From Spirosoma taeanense (lineage in GTDB: Bacteria; Bacteroidota; Bacteroidia; Cytophagales; Spirosomataceae): DNA of 64,000 bases. Below are positions 54,608-63,893 of this stretch, in pieces. Each line of letters starts with the position of its first letter. The stretch's first letter is position 1. The notes below the pieces were generated by a model. The model searched no databases and was not told where the DNA came from. It worked only from the letters and a program-made list of their open reading frames with translations. The position numbers and the translations under genes were made by a program. The DNA lies in the NCBI RefSeq assembly GCF_013127955.1, contig NZ_CP053435.1:620001-684000 (forward strand), read 5' to 3'.

Positions 54608-56623
54608 ATGGCGAAAAAAAAGCAACCTGCCGGGCCGGTTCGTCCGGTATCCAAACCTCTCGTCACGCCGAGCACCAGTCGGTCGACTCGCGCGGCTGAT
54701 ACGACCCTGCGCCCACCCGTACGGGCAACGGCTACGAAGCCTGCCGGCCCGTCCACAACGCCCAGCCTGCCTGTCGACAGCCGGGCTGTGAAGTGGTGGC
54801 CGCCTGTCTTGCTTGCCCTGCTCGGATTCCTTCTGTATGTCAATACATTCAGTCATGAATACGCCCTGGACGACATTGCGGCCATCGGTCAGAACCTGTT
54901 CGTCAAGAAAGGGCTGGCGGGTATTCCGGACCTGCTCCGGACTGAGTTCTGGCACTTCAGTAATATTTCGCTGGGCTACTACCGCCCTCTGTCGCTCATT
55001 ACGTTCGCGCTGGAGCAGGAGTTTTTCGGCGACAATCCGCACATCAGCCACATGATCAACACGGGGCTGTATGCACTGACGGGGTTGGTTGTTGGTATAC
55101 TGCTGCAGAAGTGGCTGCCGAAGCAAACGATTCCGGCGTTTCTGATTGGCCTTGTCTTCATTGCTCACCCGCTCCACACAGAGATTGTGGCCAACATAAA
55201 AGGCCGGGACGAGGTACTGAGCTTTCTGTTTATCTCGCTGATGCTGCTGACTTACTGGCGGTATCTGGAAACAAAACAGGTCGGCTGGATTGTAGGCGCC
55301 TGTGTTTCGCTGTATCTGGCTTTTCTCTCGAAAGAGTCTTCCATAGTTAGTCTGGCCCTGATTCCGGCCATGCAGTACTGGTTCGCTCGTCGGAATCTCT
55401 GGCAATCGCTCATCAGTCTCTGGCCCTTCTTGATCGTTGCCGCTTTATTTTTCTATCAGAAGAAGTTGATGATCGGCACGCTCAGTGGCAACCCGCCGGT
55501 AGACTGGGCCAACTATCCTTACGCGATTTTGAAGACAGAGAAGTCGACTACGTTCAAATTTTTGCTGCATTACATTCAGTTGCTGGTGTTCCCGCATCCG
55601 CTAGTGTATGATTATTCCTACAATGTGATCCCAACCGGCGGTAAAGGTGATCTGATGACGTGGGCGGGCTTTTTCACTTTGTTAGGGCTGCTGTATCTGA
55701 CCATACGCGGGTTTATTAAACGGACAACCTGGGGATTTGGCCTGTTCTGGTTCTTTGTTACTATGGCACCCGGCCTGGGCTTTATCTGGCTCCGGGGCGG
55801 CATCTTTGCCGAGCGCTTTACCTATGCGGCTGTTATGGGCTTCGGGTTTATTCTTATCTGGGCAGGGCAGAAGCTGCTGGTCCGCAAGCCCATTGAAGCC
55901 GAACCGGCATTGGTCAGTTCAGATCTGACTCAGCCAGCCCGGCCGCTTCTGGTGCGTTACGCTCCGCTGCTTGGCCTGATGGCGGTAGTGGCTGGTTTGT
56001 ATTCGTTTAAGACGGTAGACCGTAACCGGGACTGGAAAAACAACTTCATTCTGTTCAACTCTGCGCTACCATACGCACCCAATAGCTGTCAGGTGCAGCG
56101 GCACGTTGCCAATGAATGGATTGAAAAAGGCCTGAAAGACCGCGCCCGGCTCGACTCGATTCAGAATGCGCTGAAGACCGCAAAACAACCGGCGTTGGTT
56201 AAACAAGGTCAGGTGGCGATGGACTCGGCGCTGGCAGCCGCGAATAAGCACGGCCGCTGGGCGCTCGATCACCTGCAGGAATCAACCCGGATCTATCCCA
56301 ATTTTGGCGAAGCTTATTTTTCTATGGCGTATGTCTTCCAGAAAATAACGCCCAACGTAGACTCAGCCAAGTATTATTACAAACAGACCATTCGGGCCGC
56401 AAATGCCTATGCACCAGCGTATAATAACCTGGGTGTGATCTACCAGACAGAAGGATTTGCGCAGAACGATCGACGTAAGCTGGAACTGGCGTCGTACTAT
56501 TACAATAAGTCGATGGTAGTAAACCCTGCCTATGTGGATGGTCAGAACAACCGCGCTAACCTGATGAAGGCAACGGGTATTGACGTGAATATACTGCCAG
56601 ACAGCGTATTGAATAAGTACTAG
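54608..56623 (+). CDS. TMTC-like multi-spanning membrane protein with C-terminal TPRs
   Basis: 671 aa. A Pro/Thr/Lys-rich cytoplasmic head (~1-60), then about ten membrane helices and TPR repeats from ~residue 540 (HLQESTRIYPNFGEAYFSMA, TIRAANAYAPAYNNLGVIYQ, SYYYNKSMVVNPAYVDGQNN). Loop motifs EYALDDIAAIGQN (the DD of GT-C enzymes), GYYRPLSLITFALEQEF and HPLHTEIVANIKGRDEVLS match the TMTC protein O-mannosyltransferase pattern. It may be a GT-C glycosyltransferase; the acceptor is unknown. Confidence 0.82.
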   Translation: MAKKKQPAGPVRPVSKPLVTPSTSRSTRAADTTLRPPVRATATKPAGPSTTPSLPVDSRAVKWWPPVLLALLGFLLYVNTFSHEYALDDIAAIGQNLFVKKGLAGIPDLLRTEFWHFSNISLGYYRPLSLITFALEQEFFGDNPHISHMINTGLYALTGLVVGILLQKWLPKQTIPAFLIGLVFIAHPLHTEIVANIKGRDEVLSFLFISLMLLTYWRYLETKQVGWIVGACVSLYLAFLSKESSIVSLALIPAMQYWFARRNLWQSLISLWPFLIVAALFFYQKKLMIGTLSGNPPVDWANYPYAILKTEKSTTFKFLLHYIQLLVFPHPLVYDYSYNVIPTGGKGDLMTWAGFFTLLGLLYLTIRGFIKRTTWGFGLFWFFVTMAPGLGFIWLRGGIFAERFTYAAVMGFGFILIWAGQKLLVRKPIEAEPALVSSDLTQPARPLLVRYAPLLGLMAVVAGLYSFKTVDRNRDWKNNFILFNSALPYAPNSCQVQRHVANEWIEKGLKDRARLDSIQNALKTAKQPALVKQGQVAMDSALAAANKHGRWALDHLQESTRIYPNFGEAYFSMAYVFQKITPNVDSAKYYYKQTIRAANAYAPAYNNLGVIYQTEGFAQNDRRKLELASYYYNKSMVVNPAYVDGQNNRANLMKATGIDVNILPDSVLNKY

Positions 56624-56641
56624 TCTTCCGAAATAAGTGAC

Positions 56642-56695
56642 ATCAGCCCTTAGTAGTTTAAGGTTAAATCCCTGAGGCTACTAAGGGCTGATTTA
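56642..56695 (+). terminator. Rho-independent terminator of the TMTC-like gene
   Basis: ATCAGCCCTTAGTAG (56642-56656) pairs with CTACTAAGGGCTGAT (56678-56692), followed by a short T-run; 18 bases after the stop. Confidence 0.8.
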
Positions 56696-57004
56696 TTGCG
56701 GGTTAGCTTAAACTGTACATTCGATCTGTTTTGTTGAAGCAGGCTTCCGAACCGGCAATGAGCATTGAAAAATTTATAAAAATTGTTTTAAACAAGTAAT
56801 TGGGTTGAATGTCAATAAGTTGATTAAACGGCGTATGCCGCAATCAACAATTACTGTAAAGCGACTGCCCCATTCCTGTAGAGTATCCGATACAGAATGC
56901 TTCAGGTTTGGGGGTACATTATAATATGATATTTAATGCGTTGTTAAACAAGTTGTTAGGGTGCAATCAAGTAGAAGTCTATGAGAACGCAACCATCTGC
57001 AGCA
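56696..57004. other. AT-rich intergenic region with repeated palindromes
   Basis: 309 bases before the hydrolase gene, clearly more AT-rich than the surrounding DNA. Visible: TTGTTTTAAACAAGT (56783-56797) and the related TTGTTAAACAAGT (56941-56953), both near-palindromic; a hairpin with GTTGATT (56819-56825) and AATCAAC (56842-56848) around an inner CGGC/GCCG; and TATAATATGATATT around 56921-56934. Probably the control region of the next gene. No ORF. Confidence 0.55.
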
Positions 57005-58189
57005 ATGAAACTTTACTCAACGCTCAACTCTGTAATTACCGCAAGTCTGGTCCTGGGGTTAACCTTATTGTCTGGCTGTGAGCAGACCGAACCCGCTGAA
57101 GGACCGGTGGATACGGGAGCCGCCCGATCAGCAACGCAAACCTCAACTCTTGTCTCGGCTACGCCCGTGGGCAGCTATAAGACTACTCAGTCGGGAAGGT
57201 ACAATGTGCAGGCTTTTCGACTCGTTTACGCAACCAGCAATGTAGATGGCTCGCCCATTCAGGCGTCGGGCTTACTGCTAGTCCCGCAGAAGAACACCCC
57301 TTCGCCAATGCTAAGCATGCAGCATTTCACCATCGAATCCGAGTTGATGGCGCCTTCGTATTATTCGCCGGGAACGGAAAGCTATACGACTGGTAATCAG
57401 TTCGCTTCAGAAGGCTATATTGTATCGGCTGCCGATTATATTGGCTATGGCGCATCGCGTAACGTACCGCATCCGTACGAACATCGCAGCAGCCTGGCAT
57501 CGGCCAGTTTGGACATGCTTCGGGCTGCCCGTCAGTATCTGACCCAGAAGAGTATCTCCTGGGATGGCCGGTTGTTTATAGAAGGTTATTCAGAAGGCGG
57601 TTTTGCTACGCTGTCCCTTCAGAAAAAGCTGGAGCAGGAAGTGCCGGGCGAATTTAACCTGATTGCATCGAGTCTGGGGGCCGGGGCACACGATAAACCT
57701 GAGTTCATGAAATACATTATTAACAACAAGACCAGCGGAAACGCCGGCTATAACAAAAAATACCTCTGGACCTTGTTAACCTATGACCGTATCTACGGCC
57801 TGAACCGACCAATGTCGTTTTACTTTAAGGAACCCTATGCTTCGCAGATTACCCAAAAAGGCAAGGATGCATCGATTAGCGTCAGTCTGCACGTAACGTT
57901 TACGGATAATTTCCGGCAGGGTGTCAATAACGGAACCGATGTTGCGTTTCTGAATGCGGTGAATGACAATGATATCCACGACTGGAAACCCAGCGCCCGG
58001 ACGCGTTTTTACCATGGTGACGCCGATCAACTGGTCTTTTACTTTAATTCTAAGAACGCCAGCGATGCCATGAATCGCCGTCAGGCACCGGGGGTTGACC
58101 TGAGTACGTTGCGCGGAAAAGGGCATGATAACGCAATCAGCGATTTTATTAGCGGCACCGATTTGCTGTTTGCACAACTGGCCCGCTAA
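57005..58189 (+). CDS. Alpha/beta-hydrolase lipoprotein (secretory-lipase-like)
   Basis: 394 aa. Signal peptide with lipobox TLLSGC (Cys25). Serine hydrolase core: nucleophile elbow FIEGYSEGGFATL (S196), an Asp in FYHGDADQLVFY and a His in LRGKGHDNAISDF, in the right order. SAADYIGYGASRNVPHPYEH resembles the oxyanion-loop region of secretory lipases and tripeptidyl-peptidase-like hydrolases. Substrate unknown. Start at ATG 57005 or 56981; the former gives a cleaner signal peptide. Confidence 0.82.
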   Translation: MKLYSTLNSVITASLVLGLTLLSGCEQTEPAEGPVDTGAARSATQTSTLVSATPVGSYKTTQSGRYNVQAFRLVYATSNVDGSPIQASGLLLVPQKNTPSPMLSMQHFTIESELMAPSYYSPGTESYTTGNQFASEGYIVSAADYIGYGASRNVPHPYEHRSSLASASLDMLRAARQYLTQKSISWDGRLFIEGYSEGGFATLSLQKKLEQEVPGEFNLIASSLGAGAHDKPEFMKYIINNKTSGNAGYNKKYLWTLLTYDRIYGLNRPMSFYFKEPYASQITQKGKDASISVSLHVTFTDNFRQGVNNGTDVAFLNAVNDNDIHDWKPSARTRFYHGDADQLVFYFNSKNASDAMNRRQAPGVDLSTLRGKGHDNAISDFISGTDLLFAQLAR

Positions 58190-58267
58190 GCGGTAACCGG
58201 CCCCGTCTATCTGACCAGATTCGATAGTCGGGACTGGGTCTTTGTAAAGGAAGTTTTCCGAACGGAT

Positions 58268-60400
58268 TCATTCATTGATCATGGCCAGTAACTCACCCAG
58301 AATTTTCTGGGCGGCTACGGAAATAACCGTTCCGGGGCCGAACACACCCCGAACGCCCGCATCGTAAAGGTATTGATAGTCCTGGGCTGGAATCACGCCC
58401 CCGGCAATGACCAGGATATCGTCGCGCCCAATTGTCCTCAATTCCTCAATCAGTTGGGGAACCAGCGTTTTGTGGCCGGCCGCCAGGCTCGACACGCCAA
58501 CGATATGCACATCGTTTTCGGCGGCTTGCCGGGCCACCTCGGCAGGGGTCTGGAAAAGCGGTCCCATATCGACGTCAAAACCCAGATCGGCAAAGCTGGT
58601 GGCAATCACTTTAGCGCCCCGATCGTGGCCGTCCTGCCCCATTTTGGCCACCAGAATGCGTGGCCGGCGTCCGTCGAGTGCGGCAAAATGATCGCTCATC
58701 TCGCGGGCCAGCCGGAAATTCTCATCGTCGGATACTTCGGCAGAGTAGATACCCGATATCGCCCGGATGGTGGCTTTATGACGACCAAAGGCCTTTTCCA
58801 TAGCGTCGGAGATTTCGCCGAGGGTGGCGCGGTGGCGGGCTGCTTCAACGGCTAGCTGCAGTAGATTTCCCTCGCCTGTTTCGGCGCATTGGGTAATGGC
58901 CGCCAACGCTGTTTGAACGGCGTCGGTATTACGTTTGTTTCGAATCTGTTCCAGCCTACGAATCTGGGCTTCCCGGACGGCCTGGTTGTCGATGGTGAGT
59001 AGCTCAATCTCTGTTTCATTTTCCGGCCTGAACCTGTTAACACCCACAATGACATCTTTCCCGGCATCAATTCGGGCCTGTTTGCGGGCAGCTGCTTCTT
59101 CAATGCGAAGTTTGGGCAGGCCGGTCTCAATGGCCCTGGTCATGCCACCCAACTGCTCGACTTCTTCAATCAGCGCCCACGCTTTTTGAGCCAGTTCTTT
59201 GGTTAAATATTCAACGTAATAAGAGCCGCCCCACGGATCAACGGCGCGGGTTACGTCGGTTTCGTATTGCAGATAAAGCTGGGTGTTGCGGGCAATGCGG
59301 GCTGAGAAATCGGTAGGTAGGGCAATGGCCTCGTCCAGTGAGTTGGTGTGCAGACTCTGCGTACCGCCCAGCACGGCTGCCAAGGCTTCGATGGTAGTGC
59401 GGGCAACGTTATTAAAGGGGTCCTGTTCGGTCAGGCTATAGCCGGAGGTCTGGCAGTGGGTACGTAACGCCAGCGATTTCGGGTTTTCAGGCGAAAACTG
59501 CTGTACGATTTTGGCCCAGAGCAGCCGCCCGGCCCGCAGTTTGGCAATCTCCATGAAATGGTTCATGCCAATCCCCCAGAAAAAGGACAGTCGCGGAGCA
59601 AAATCGTCGATGCTCATACCTGCCCGCAAACCCGTGCGGATATATTCCAGTCCGTCGGCGAGCGTATAGGCCAGTTCGAGCTGGGCCGGGGCACCCGCTT
59701 CGTGCATATGGTAGCCGCTGATGCTGATTGAATTGAACCTGGGCATGTGGCGGGCCGTGTAGGCAAAAATATCGCCCACAATGCGCATGGAGGGTTCGGG
59801 CGGATAGATATAGGTGTTCCGCACCATGAATTCCTTCAGGATATCATTCTGGATTGTGCCCGACAGCTTTTCGGGCGAAACGCCCTGTTCTTCGGCCGCA
59901 ACGATGAAAAACGCCATGATGGGCAGCACCGCTCCGTTCATGGTCATCGACACCGACATCTGGTCGAGGGGAATCTGATCGAATAAAATCTTCATATCCT
60001 CCACCGAATCGATCGCTACACCTGCCTTACCAACGTCGCCGACAACGCGCGGGTGGTCGGAATCGTAACCCCGGTGGGTCGCCAGGTCGAAGGCCACCGA
60101 CAGTCCTTTTTGCCCGGCTGCGAGATTACGCCGGTAAAAAGCATTCGATTCTTCCGCCGTTGAAAACCCCGCGTATTGCCGGATGGTCCAGGGCTGCCGA
60201 ACGTACATGCTGGCGTAGGGACCGCGCAGGTAGGGCGGAATACCGGCTGCATAATTCAGATGATCGGCGTCGGCAATGTCGGCGACCGTAAAGCGCGGCT
60301 TAAGCCGGATGCCCTCAGCCGTGGTAAAGGCTTTTGCTGAATCAGGCTGGTCGTCAGTTGAGGCAATAGAGGATTTCAGGTTGATGAAGTCAGGGCGCAT
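58268..60400 (-). CDS. scpA: Methylmalonyl-CoA mutase large (alpha) subunit
   Basis: 710 aa catalytic subunit converting succinyl-CoA and R-methylmalonyl-CoA. TIM-barrel half: [55 protein letters not shown] and [19 protein letters not shown]. The C-terminal cobalamin domain has [10 protein letters not shown] with the cobalt-ligating H592 and [20 protein letters not shown]. Full length. The small subunit lies on the same strand upstream but is separated by a TPR gene. Confidence 0.95.
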   Translation of the reverse strand: MRPDFINLKSSIASTDDQPDSAKAFTTAEGIRLKPRFTVADIADADHLNYAAGIPPYLRGPYASMYVRQPWTIRQYAGFSTAEESNAFYRRNLAAGQKGLSVAFDLATHRGYDSDHPRVVGDVGKAGVAIDSVEDMKILFDQIPLDQMSVSMTMNGAVLPIMAFFIVAAEEQGVSPEKLSGTIQNDILKEFMVRNTYIYPPEPSMRIVGDIFAYTARHMPRFNSISISGYHMHEAGAPAQLELAYTLADGLEYIRTGLRAGMSIDDFAPRLSFFWGIGMNHFMEIAKLRAGRLLWAKIVQQFSPENPKSLALRTHCQTSGYSLTEQDPFNNVARTTIEALAAVLGGTQSLHTNSLDEAIALPTDFSARIARNTQLYLQYETDVTRAVDPWGGSYYVEYLTKELAQKAWALIEEVEQLGGMTRAIETGLPKLRIEEAAARKQARIDAGKDVIVGVNRFRPENETEIELLTIDNQAVREAQIRRLEQIRNKRNTDAVQTALAAITQCAETGEGNLLQLAVEAARHRATLGEISDAMEKAFGRHKATIRAISGIYSAEVSDDENFRLAREMSDHFAALDGRRPRILVAKMGQDGHDRGAKVIATSFADLGFDVDMGPLFQTPAEVARQAAENDVHIVGVSSLAAGHKTLVPQLIEELRTIGRDDILVIAGGVIPAQDYQYLYDAGVRGVFGPGTVISVAAQKILGELLAMINE

Positions 60401-60426
60401 ACCAGATTGTATTAATCAGAACAAAA

Positions 60427-60444
60427 TACGGTATTATTACCGTA
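60427..60444. repeat. Short inverted repeat upstream of the mutase gene
   Basis: TACGGTA (60427-60433), TTAT, TACCGTA (60438-60444), 27 bases before the mutase ATG and adjoining a minus-strand TATTTTG (60422-60428) that could be a -7 box. Possible operator. Confidence 0.35.
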
Positions 60445-60486
60445 CAACTAACAACCTTCGGACCCGCTGCCCGATGGGCAGCCGTA

Positions 60487-62220
60487 TTACCGAATAGAGT
60501 TAACCAGTTGTCTGTCGGCCCATCGCCAGGCCTGCAGCGCCCGGTTTTTTGTCTGCCGGGCACTGGCGGGTTTGTTCTGAGCCTGTTGCGCTTTAGCCAG
60601 ACCCGCCAGTGCCCAGCCATTCTCGGGGAGTGTCTGCAGGTCTTCCGTAAAGACCTGTTCGGCCGCCCGCCACTGCTTTGCTTTAAGCAGCATATCGCCT
60701 AATTGATGGCGGACTGAAAAAAGCCAGTCGGGTGGTTCATTGTAATTGAGCTGATCTTCCCGCCTGACGGCCTCCCGGAGTAAGGCCACGCTCGCTATAG
60801 GCTGGCCTTCCTGTGCTAAAATCTCAGCCTTGAGAACGCGGCTGGCGATCTGTACTAACGGCGCGCCCGAGTTAATCCCCCAGAAGGTCTGTTTAGCCAT
60901 AATGGAGTCACTGGCATACGCTTCCACCTGTTTTAGCTCGGCTTTAGCCTGTGCCAGCTGCTGCTTGCCAGCATAAGCCATACCGCGGGCGTAGTGCCGG
61001 ATAGCGCTTGGATACTTTAAACTAAGCGTATCGATCTGGCTCCAGTGCAGGATGTCGTCCCATTTTCGAAACTTAATCGCCACGTAGTACGGAATGGTAT
61101 AATAATGCTGCAACGTACTCCAGCCGGGCTGGTTAAGAAGACTTCGTTTGGTATTTTCGGCTACTTTTCGGGCGGCATTAAGCGCCAGGGCACTATTGCC
61201 TTCCAGCGCAGCCGTAGCCGCCAGAAAATGGTAGTTGTGCGGATAGTACATCAACGGATACGCGCCCTGCGCATGGCAGGCCGTCAGATAGGTGCTGTCG
61301 GCTCTGACGGCCTGTATATTCGACTGAGAACCTTGGTGGTACTGACCGGTGCGGATATAAATATGGGAAGGCATATGAGCGAGGTGGCCCGAACCCGGTG
61401 AGATCTGAGTGAGTAAAGCAGCACTTGCAAGCCCGCGCTGGGGTGTCTGTGATGCCTCAACAGCATGGATATAGAAATGATTGGCCCCCGTATGCTTTGG
61501 GCTGCGTTGCATTGTCTGTTCCAGCACGGCAACAATTTCGGGTGTCCAGGGTTTGGGCTGGCCACTTTTCGTCCAGAGATCCCAGGGGTGTAAGTCCATC
61601 AGCGATTCAGCGTAGAGCGCCCCAATGTCGACATCGTCCAGAAAACGGTCGCGAACGGCTTTCATCGCATTGGCGTAGGCAACGTCATACGGCCGTCGGT
61701 CGTTGACGGGCGATGCGGGGTAGCGTTTGGCTAATGCATGAATCAGACTTTTTTCTTTCTCGGTACAGGCCTGAGAATAGCGAATGGCCTTCTGGATGGC
61801 CTGGTAAGCCCGTTGGTAATTGTCCGGCTCCATGCCGGCGTTGTAGTTTGGCCCCAGTACGTAGCTAAAGCCCCAGTGGGCCATGGCGCTGGTAGAGTCC
61901 AGCCGGATAGCCTGATAAAATGATCGGGCAGCCTCTGCATGGTTGAAGCCATAGGCTAAGGTCAGTCCCTGATCGAAATAGCGCTGAAGGGTTTGGTTAT
62001 TGGTCGTAATGGGATAATGTACGGTGCCCAGGCTGTCGAAAAACGGGGCTGCCTGCTGGTCGCTATACCAGGCTTTGTCCGTGGGCTGAACGCCACAGAT
62101 AACCGCTGATGCCTCGTACAATTCCGACTGTTTGGTAAGGCTTTCTTTTTGGGCGGATTGACAGGCGGCAATTGCCAGACACGCAATTGCCGTTAAACAA
62201 CAAGCGATCAGGGTCTTCAT
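60487..62220 (-). CDS. TPR-repeat lipoprotein
   Basis: 577 aa. Signal peptide with lipobox IAACQ (Cys20). Tetratricopeptide-like helix pairs are seen through the sequence: QRYFDQGLTLAYGFNHAEAA, RSFYQAIRLDSTSAMAHWGF, AIRHYARGMAYAGKQQLAQA and RAAEQVFTEDLQTLPENGWA. HLAHMPSHIYIRTGQYHQGS is a strongly patterned block typical of this group. It is a scaffold-like periplasmic protein of unknown partner. It lies between the two mutase genes on the same strand. Confidence 0.8.
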   Translation of the reverse strand: MKTLIACCLTAIACLAIAACQSAQKESLTKQSELYEASAVICGVQPTDKAWYSDQQAAPFFDSLGTVHYPITTNNQTLQRYFDQGLTLAYGFNHAEAARSFYQAIRLDSTSAMAHWGFSYVLGPNYNAGMEPDNYQRAYQAIQKAIRYSQACTEKEKSLIHALAKRYPASPVNDRRPYDVAYANAMKAVRDRFLDDVDIGALYAESLMDLHPWDLWTKSGQPKPWTPEIVAVLEQTMQRSPKHTGANHFYIHAVEASQTPQRGLASAALLTQISPGSGHLAHMPSHIYIRTGQYHQGSQSNIQAVRADSTYLTACHAQGAYPLMYYPHNYHFLAATAALEGNSALALNAARKVAENTKRSLLNQPGWSTLQHYYTIPYYVAIKFRKWDDILHWSQIDTLSLKYPSAIRHYARGMAYAGKQQLAQAKAELKQVEAYASDSIMAKQTFWGINSGAPLVQIASRVLKAEILAQEGQPIASVALLREAVRREDQLNYNEPPDWLFSVRHQLGDMLLKAKQWRAAEQVFTEDLQTLPENGWALAGLAKAQQAQNKPASARQTKNRALQAWRWADRQLVNSIR

Positions 62221-62405
62221 ACAGAACAGGGTTTAGGCTGGGTCGAGCCAGCAGTAGCCTGCCGACTACTGGCCATTGGCACGACTTCAGGGCAAGTAAG
62301 GTTGTAACCTGTTACTAGTCAAGTTCTTGTTCGGCAACGGTTGGATAAGTCCGCAGACCCTTTTGCCATGCATAAACCTGTTCAAGCCGATCTGCTCAGG
62401 ACGTA

Positions 62406-63740
62406 TTACTCAAATTCCTGGGGTAATCGGCGGTCGGGTAAGGAGTTAGTAAGCCGTTGAACGGCCGGTTGTGCGGGGGCTGCCGGGTCGTCGGACCGAA
62501 ATTTTGTGACCCCAACCAACACCTTTCCATGGCGGACGGCCTCAACTCTGGCCTGATAAGCCTGTTCGATTTCGTGCTGGATAAAACCGTTCTCCAGCGC
62601 TTTTTTAAAACCGCCCTGCTGCTCAACGTTCAGAAATAACCCCCAGGCGGCTTCGGCCAACTGATGGGTCAGGTTTTCAATGTAGTAGGAGCCCGCCGAC
62701 GGATCGGTAACTTTATCCAAATAACTTTCGTCCCGGAGCAGGCTGGATACGTTACGGGCAATCCGTTCGGAGAAATCACTCGTCTGGCCCAGCACCCTGT
62801 CGTAAGGGTGAACTGTCAGCGCATCGCACCCGCCTACAACAGCCGACATAGCCTCGGTGGTGGCCCGCAGCAGATTGGTGTACGGCGTGGTCCGCGCATC
62901 GTAAAACGTTGAAGTCTGCGCATGAACAAACGCCGGAGCCGACTGGCCATACGCCTGCAGGAACCGACTGTATAATACCCGAAGGACGCGTAGTTTGGCA
63001 ATCTCCATGAAATAACTCGTGCCAACGGAAACAGAGAGCAGCGTTTTAGTTGCAAGCAACTCTGTTGTCAGGCCGGCCTCGGTAAGCTGGTCGTAGGCAT
63101 CGCCGAGCCGCGCCAGCAGAAAAGCCAGTTCCTGCGTTGCCGTCGCTCCCGCGTTATGAAATACGGAACTACTGACGCAGATCGTTCGAAACAAGGGCGA
63201 ATCGGCGGTTAGTCGGGTGGCCTCCACAGTTGAGTTATTCGTATCCATAAGTAACCCTCCTTTCAGTTGATATGGAGCGATGAGTTTCAGGGCCTTTATA
63301 AATTGGGTCTGATCCGGCGAGTCCAGGCGAAAAAAGACGGGTGTATCGCTTAGCTTTATTCCGTTCAGAAGCCGGGTTAGGGTGTCGCTGTCCGCGTCAA
63401 TTTCAGCGGGGAGTTCAAGCACCAGCGCATCGGCCCCCTGCCGGAGCGCGTTCCGCAGAATCATATTATCCGTCTTTGGGTTGCTGATGCGTTTTTGGGG
63501 AGCATTGAGCCAGCCGTTACCTCCCTCCGGCGACGCAGAGTGTTTCTGAGCCGCCTGCGTTGCGTCCAGCGGCAGGGTGATCAGATCCTCGCTGGTATAG
63601 TAAGGTTCAGCAACGAAGCCGTCTGGCGTTAACCAGCGCAGACTTTCGTAAACGTTTTCGTCCTTTAATTCCCGGCGAATTTGCGCCAGCCAGGCTGCTT
63701 TATCGACGGGCGGAAACGAATCCGAAAAAAGTGCGTTCAT
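62406..63740 (-). CDS. Methylmalonyl-CoA mutase small (beta) subunit, short form
   Basis: 444 aa non-catalytic subunit. Family blocks in order: [61 protein letters not shown]-type substrate region LITLPLDATQAAQ and SAGSYYIENLTHQLAEAAWG. The barrel is complete, but the C-terminal cobalamin-like domain of longer beta subunits is missing; the end (DRRLPQEFE) is a normal stop. Short beta subunits occur in Bacteroidota, as far as I recall. Start MNALFSDSFPPVDKAAW is the only sensible one. Confidence 0.9.
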   Translation of the reverse strand: MNALFSDSFPPVDKAAWLAQIRRELKDENVYESLRWLTPDGFVAEPYYTSEDLITLPLDATQAAQKHSASPEGGNGWLNAPQKRISNPKTDNMILRNALRQGADALVLELPAEIDADSDTLTRLLNGIKLSDTPVFFRLDSPDQTQFIKALKLIAPYQLKGGLLMDTNNSTVEATRLTADSPLFRTICVSSSVFHNAGATATQELAFLLARLGDAYDQLTEAGLTTELLATKTLLSVSVGTSYFMEIAKLRVLRVLYSRFLQAYGQSAPAFVHAQTSTFYDARTTPYTNLLRATTEAMSAVVGGCDALTVHPYDRVLGQTSDFSERIARNVSSLLRDESYLDKVTDPSAGSYYIENLTHQLAEAAWGLFLNVEQQGGFKKALENGFIQHEIEQAYQARVEAVRHGKVLVGVTKFRSDDPAAPAQPAVQRLTNSLPDRRLPQEFE

Positions 63741-63862
63741 CGAGCGGTTCGGGTTGATAAGTCGGTAAATGTAAACGTTTATCTTTATCTGGGGAAACGT
63801 AAGGCTTTTAACCCCCTGTTGTCCAATGTGGTTGCATTATTCAAAGGGATTAGCGTAGTGCG

Positions 63863-63893
63863 TTGACCTTCCGGCCGTTTGGCGTTACTTTCG
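63863..63893 (+). promoter_or_regulatory. Candidate plus-strand promoter at right edge
   Basis: TTG (63863-63865), 20-base spacer, TACTTTCG (63886-63893), a seven-of-eight match to TAnnTTTG. An exact -7 box, TACATTTG, follows at 63958-63965 without a good -33. Either could drive a gene beyond the window. The remaining part of 63741-64000 shows no coding frame. Confidence 0.3.

Noticed and set aside
54596..55405. 269-codon minus-strand frame
   Set aside because: Antisense to the TMTC-like gene; composition is shadow-like (Arg/Gln-rich, no motifs).
62406..63740. Truncation of the methylmalonyl-CoA mutase beta subunit
   Set aside because: The missing C-terminal cobalamin-like domain suggested a broken gene, but no remnant of such a domain is seen in 62221-62405, and short beta subunits are usual in Bacteroidota as far as I recall.
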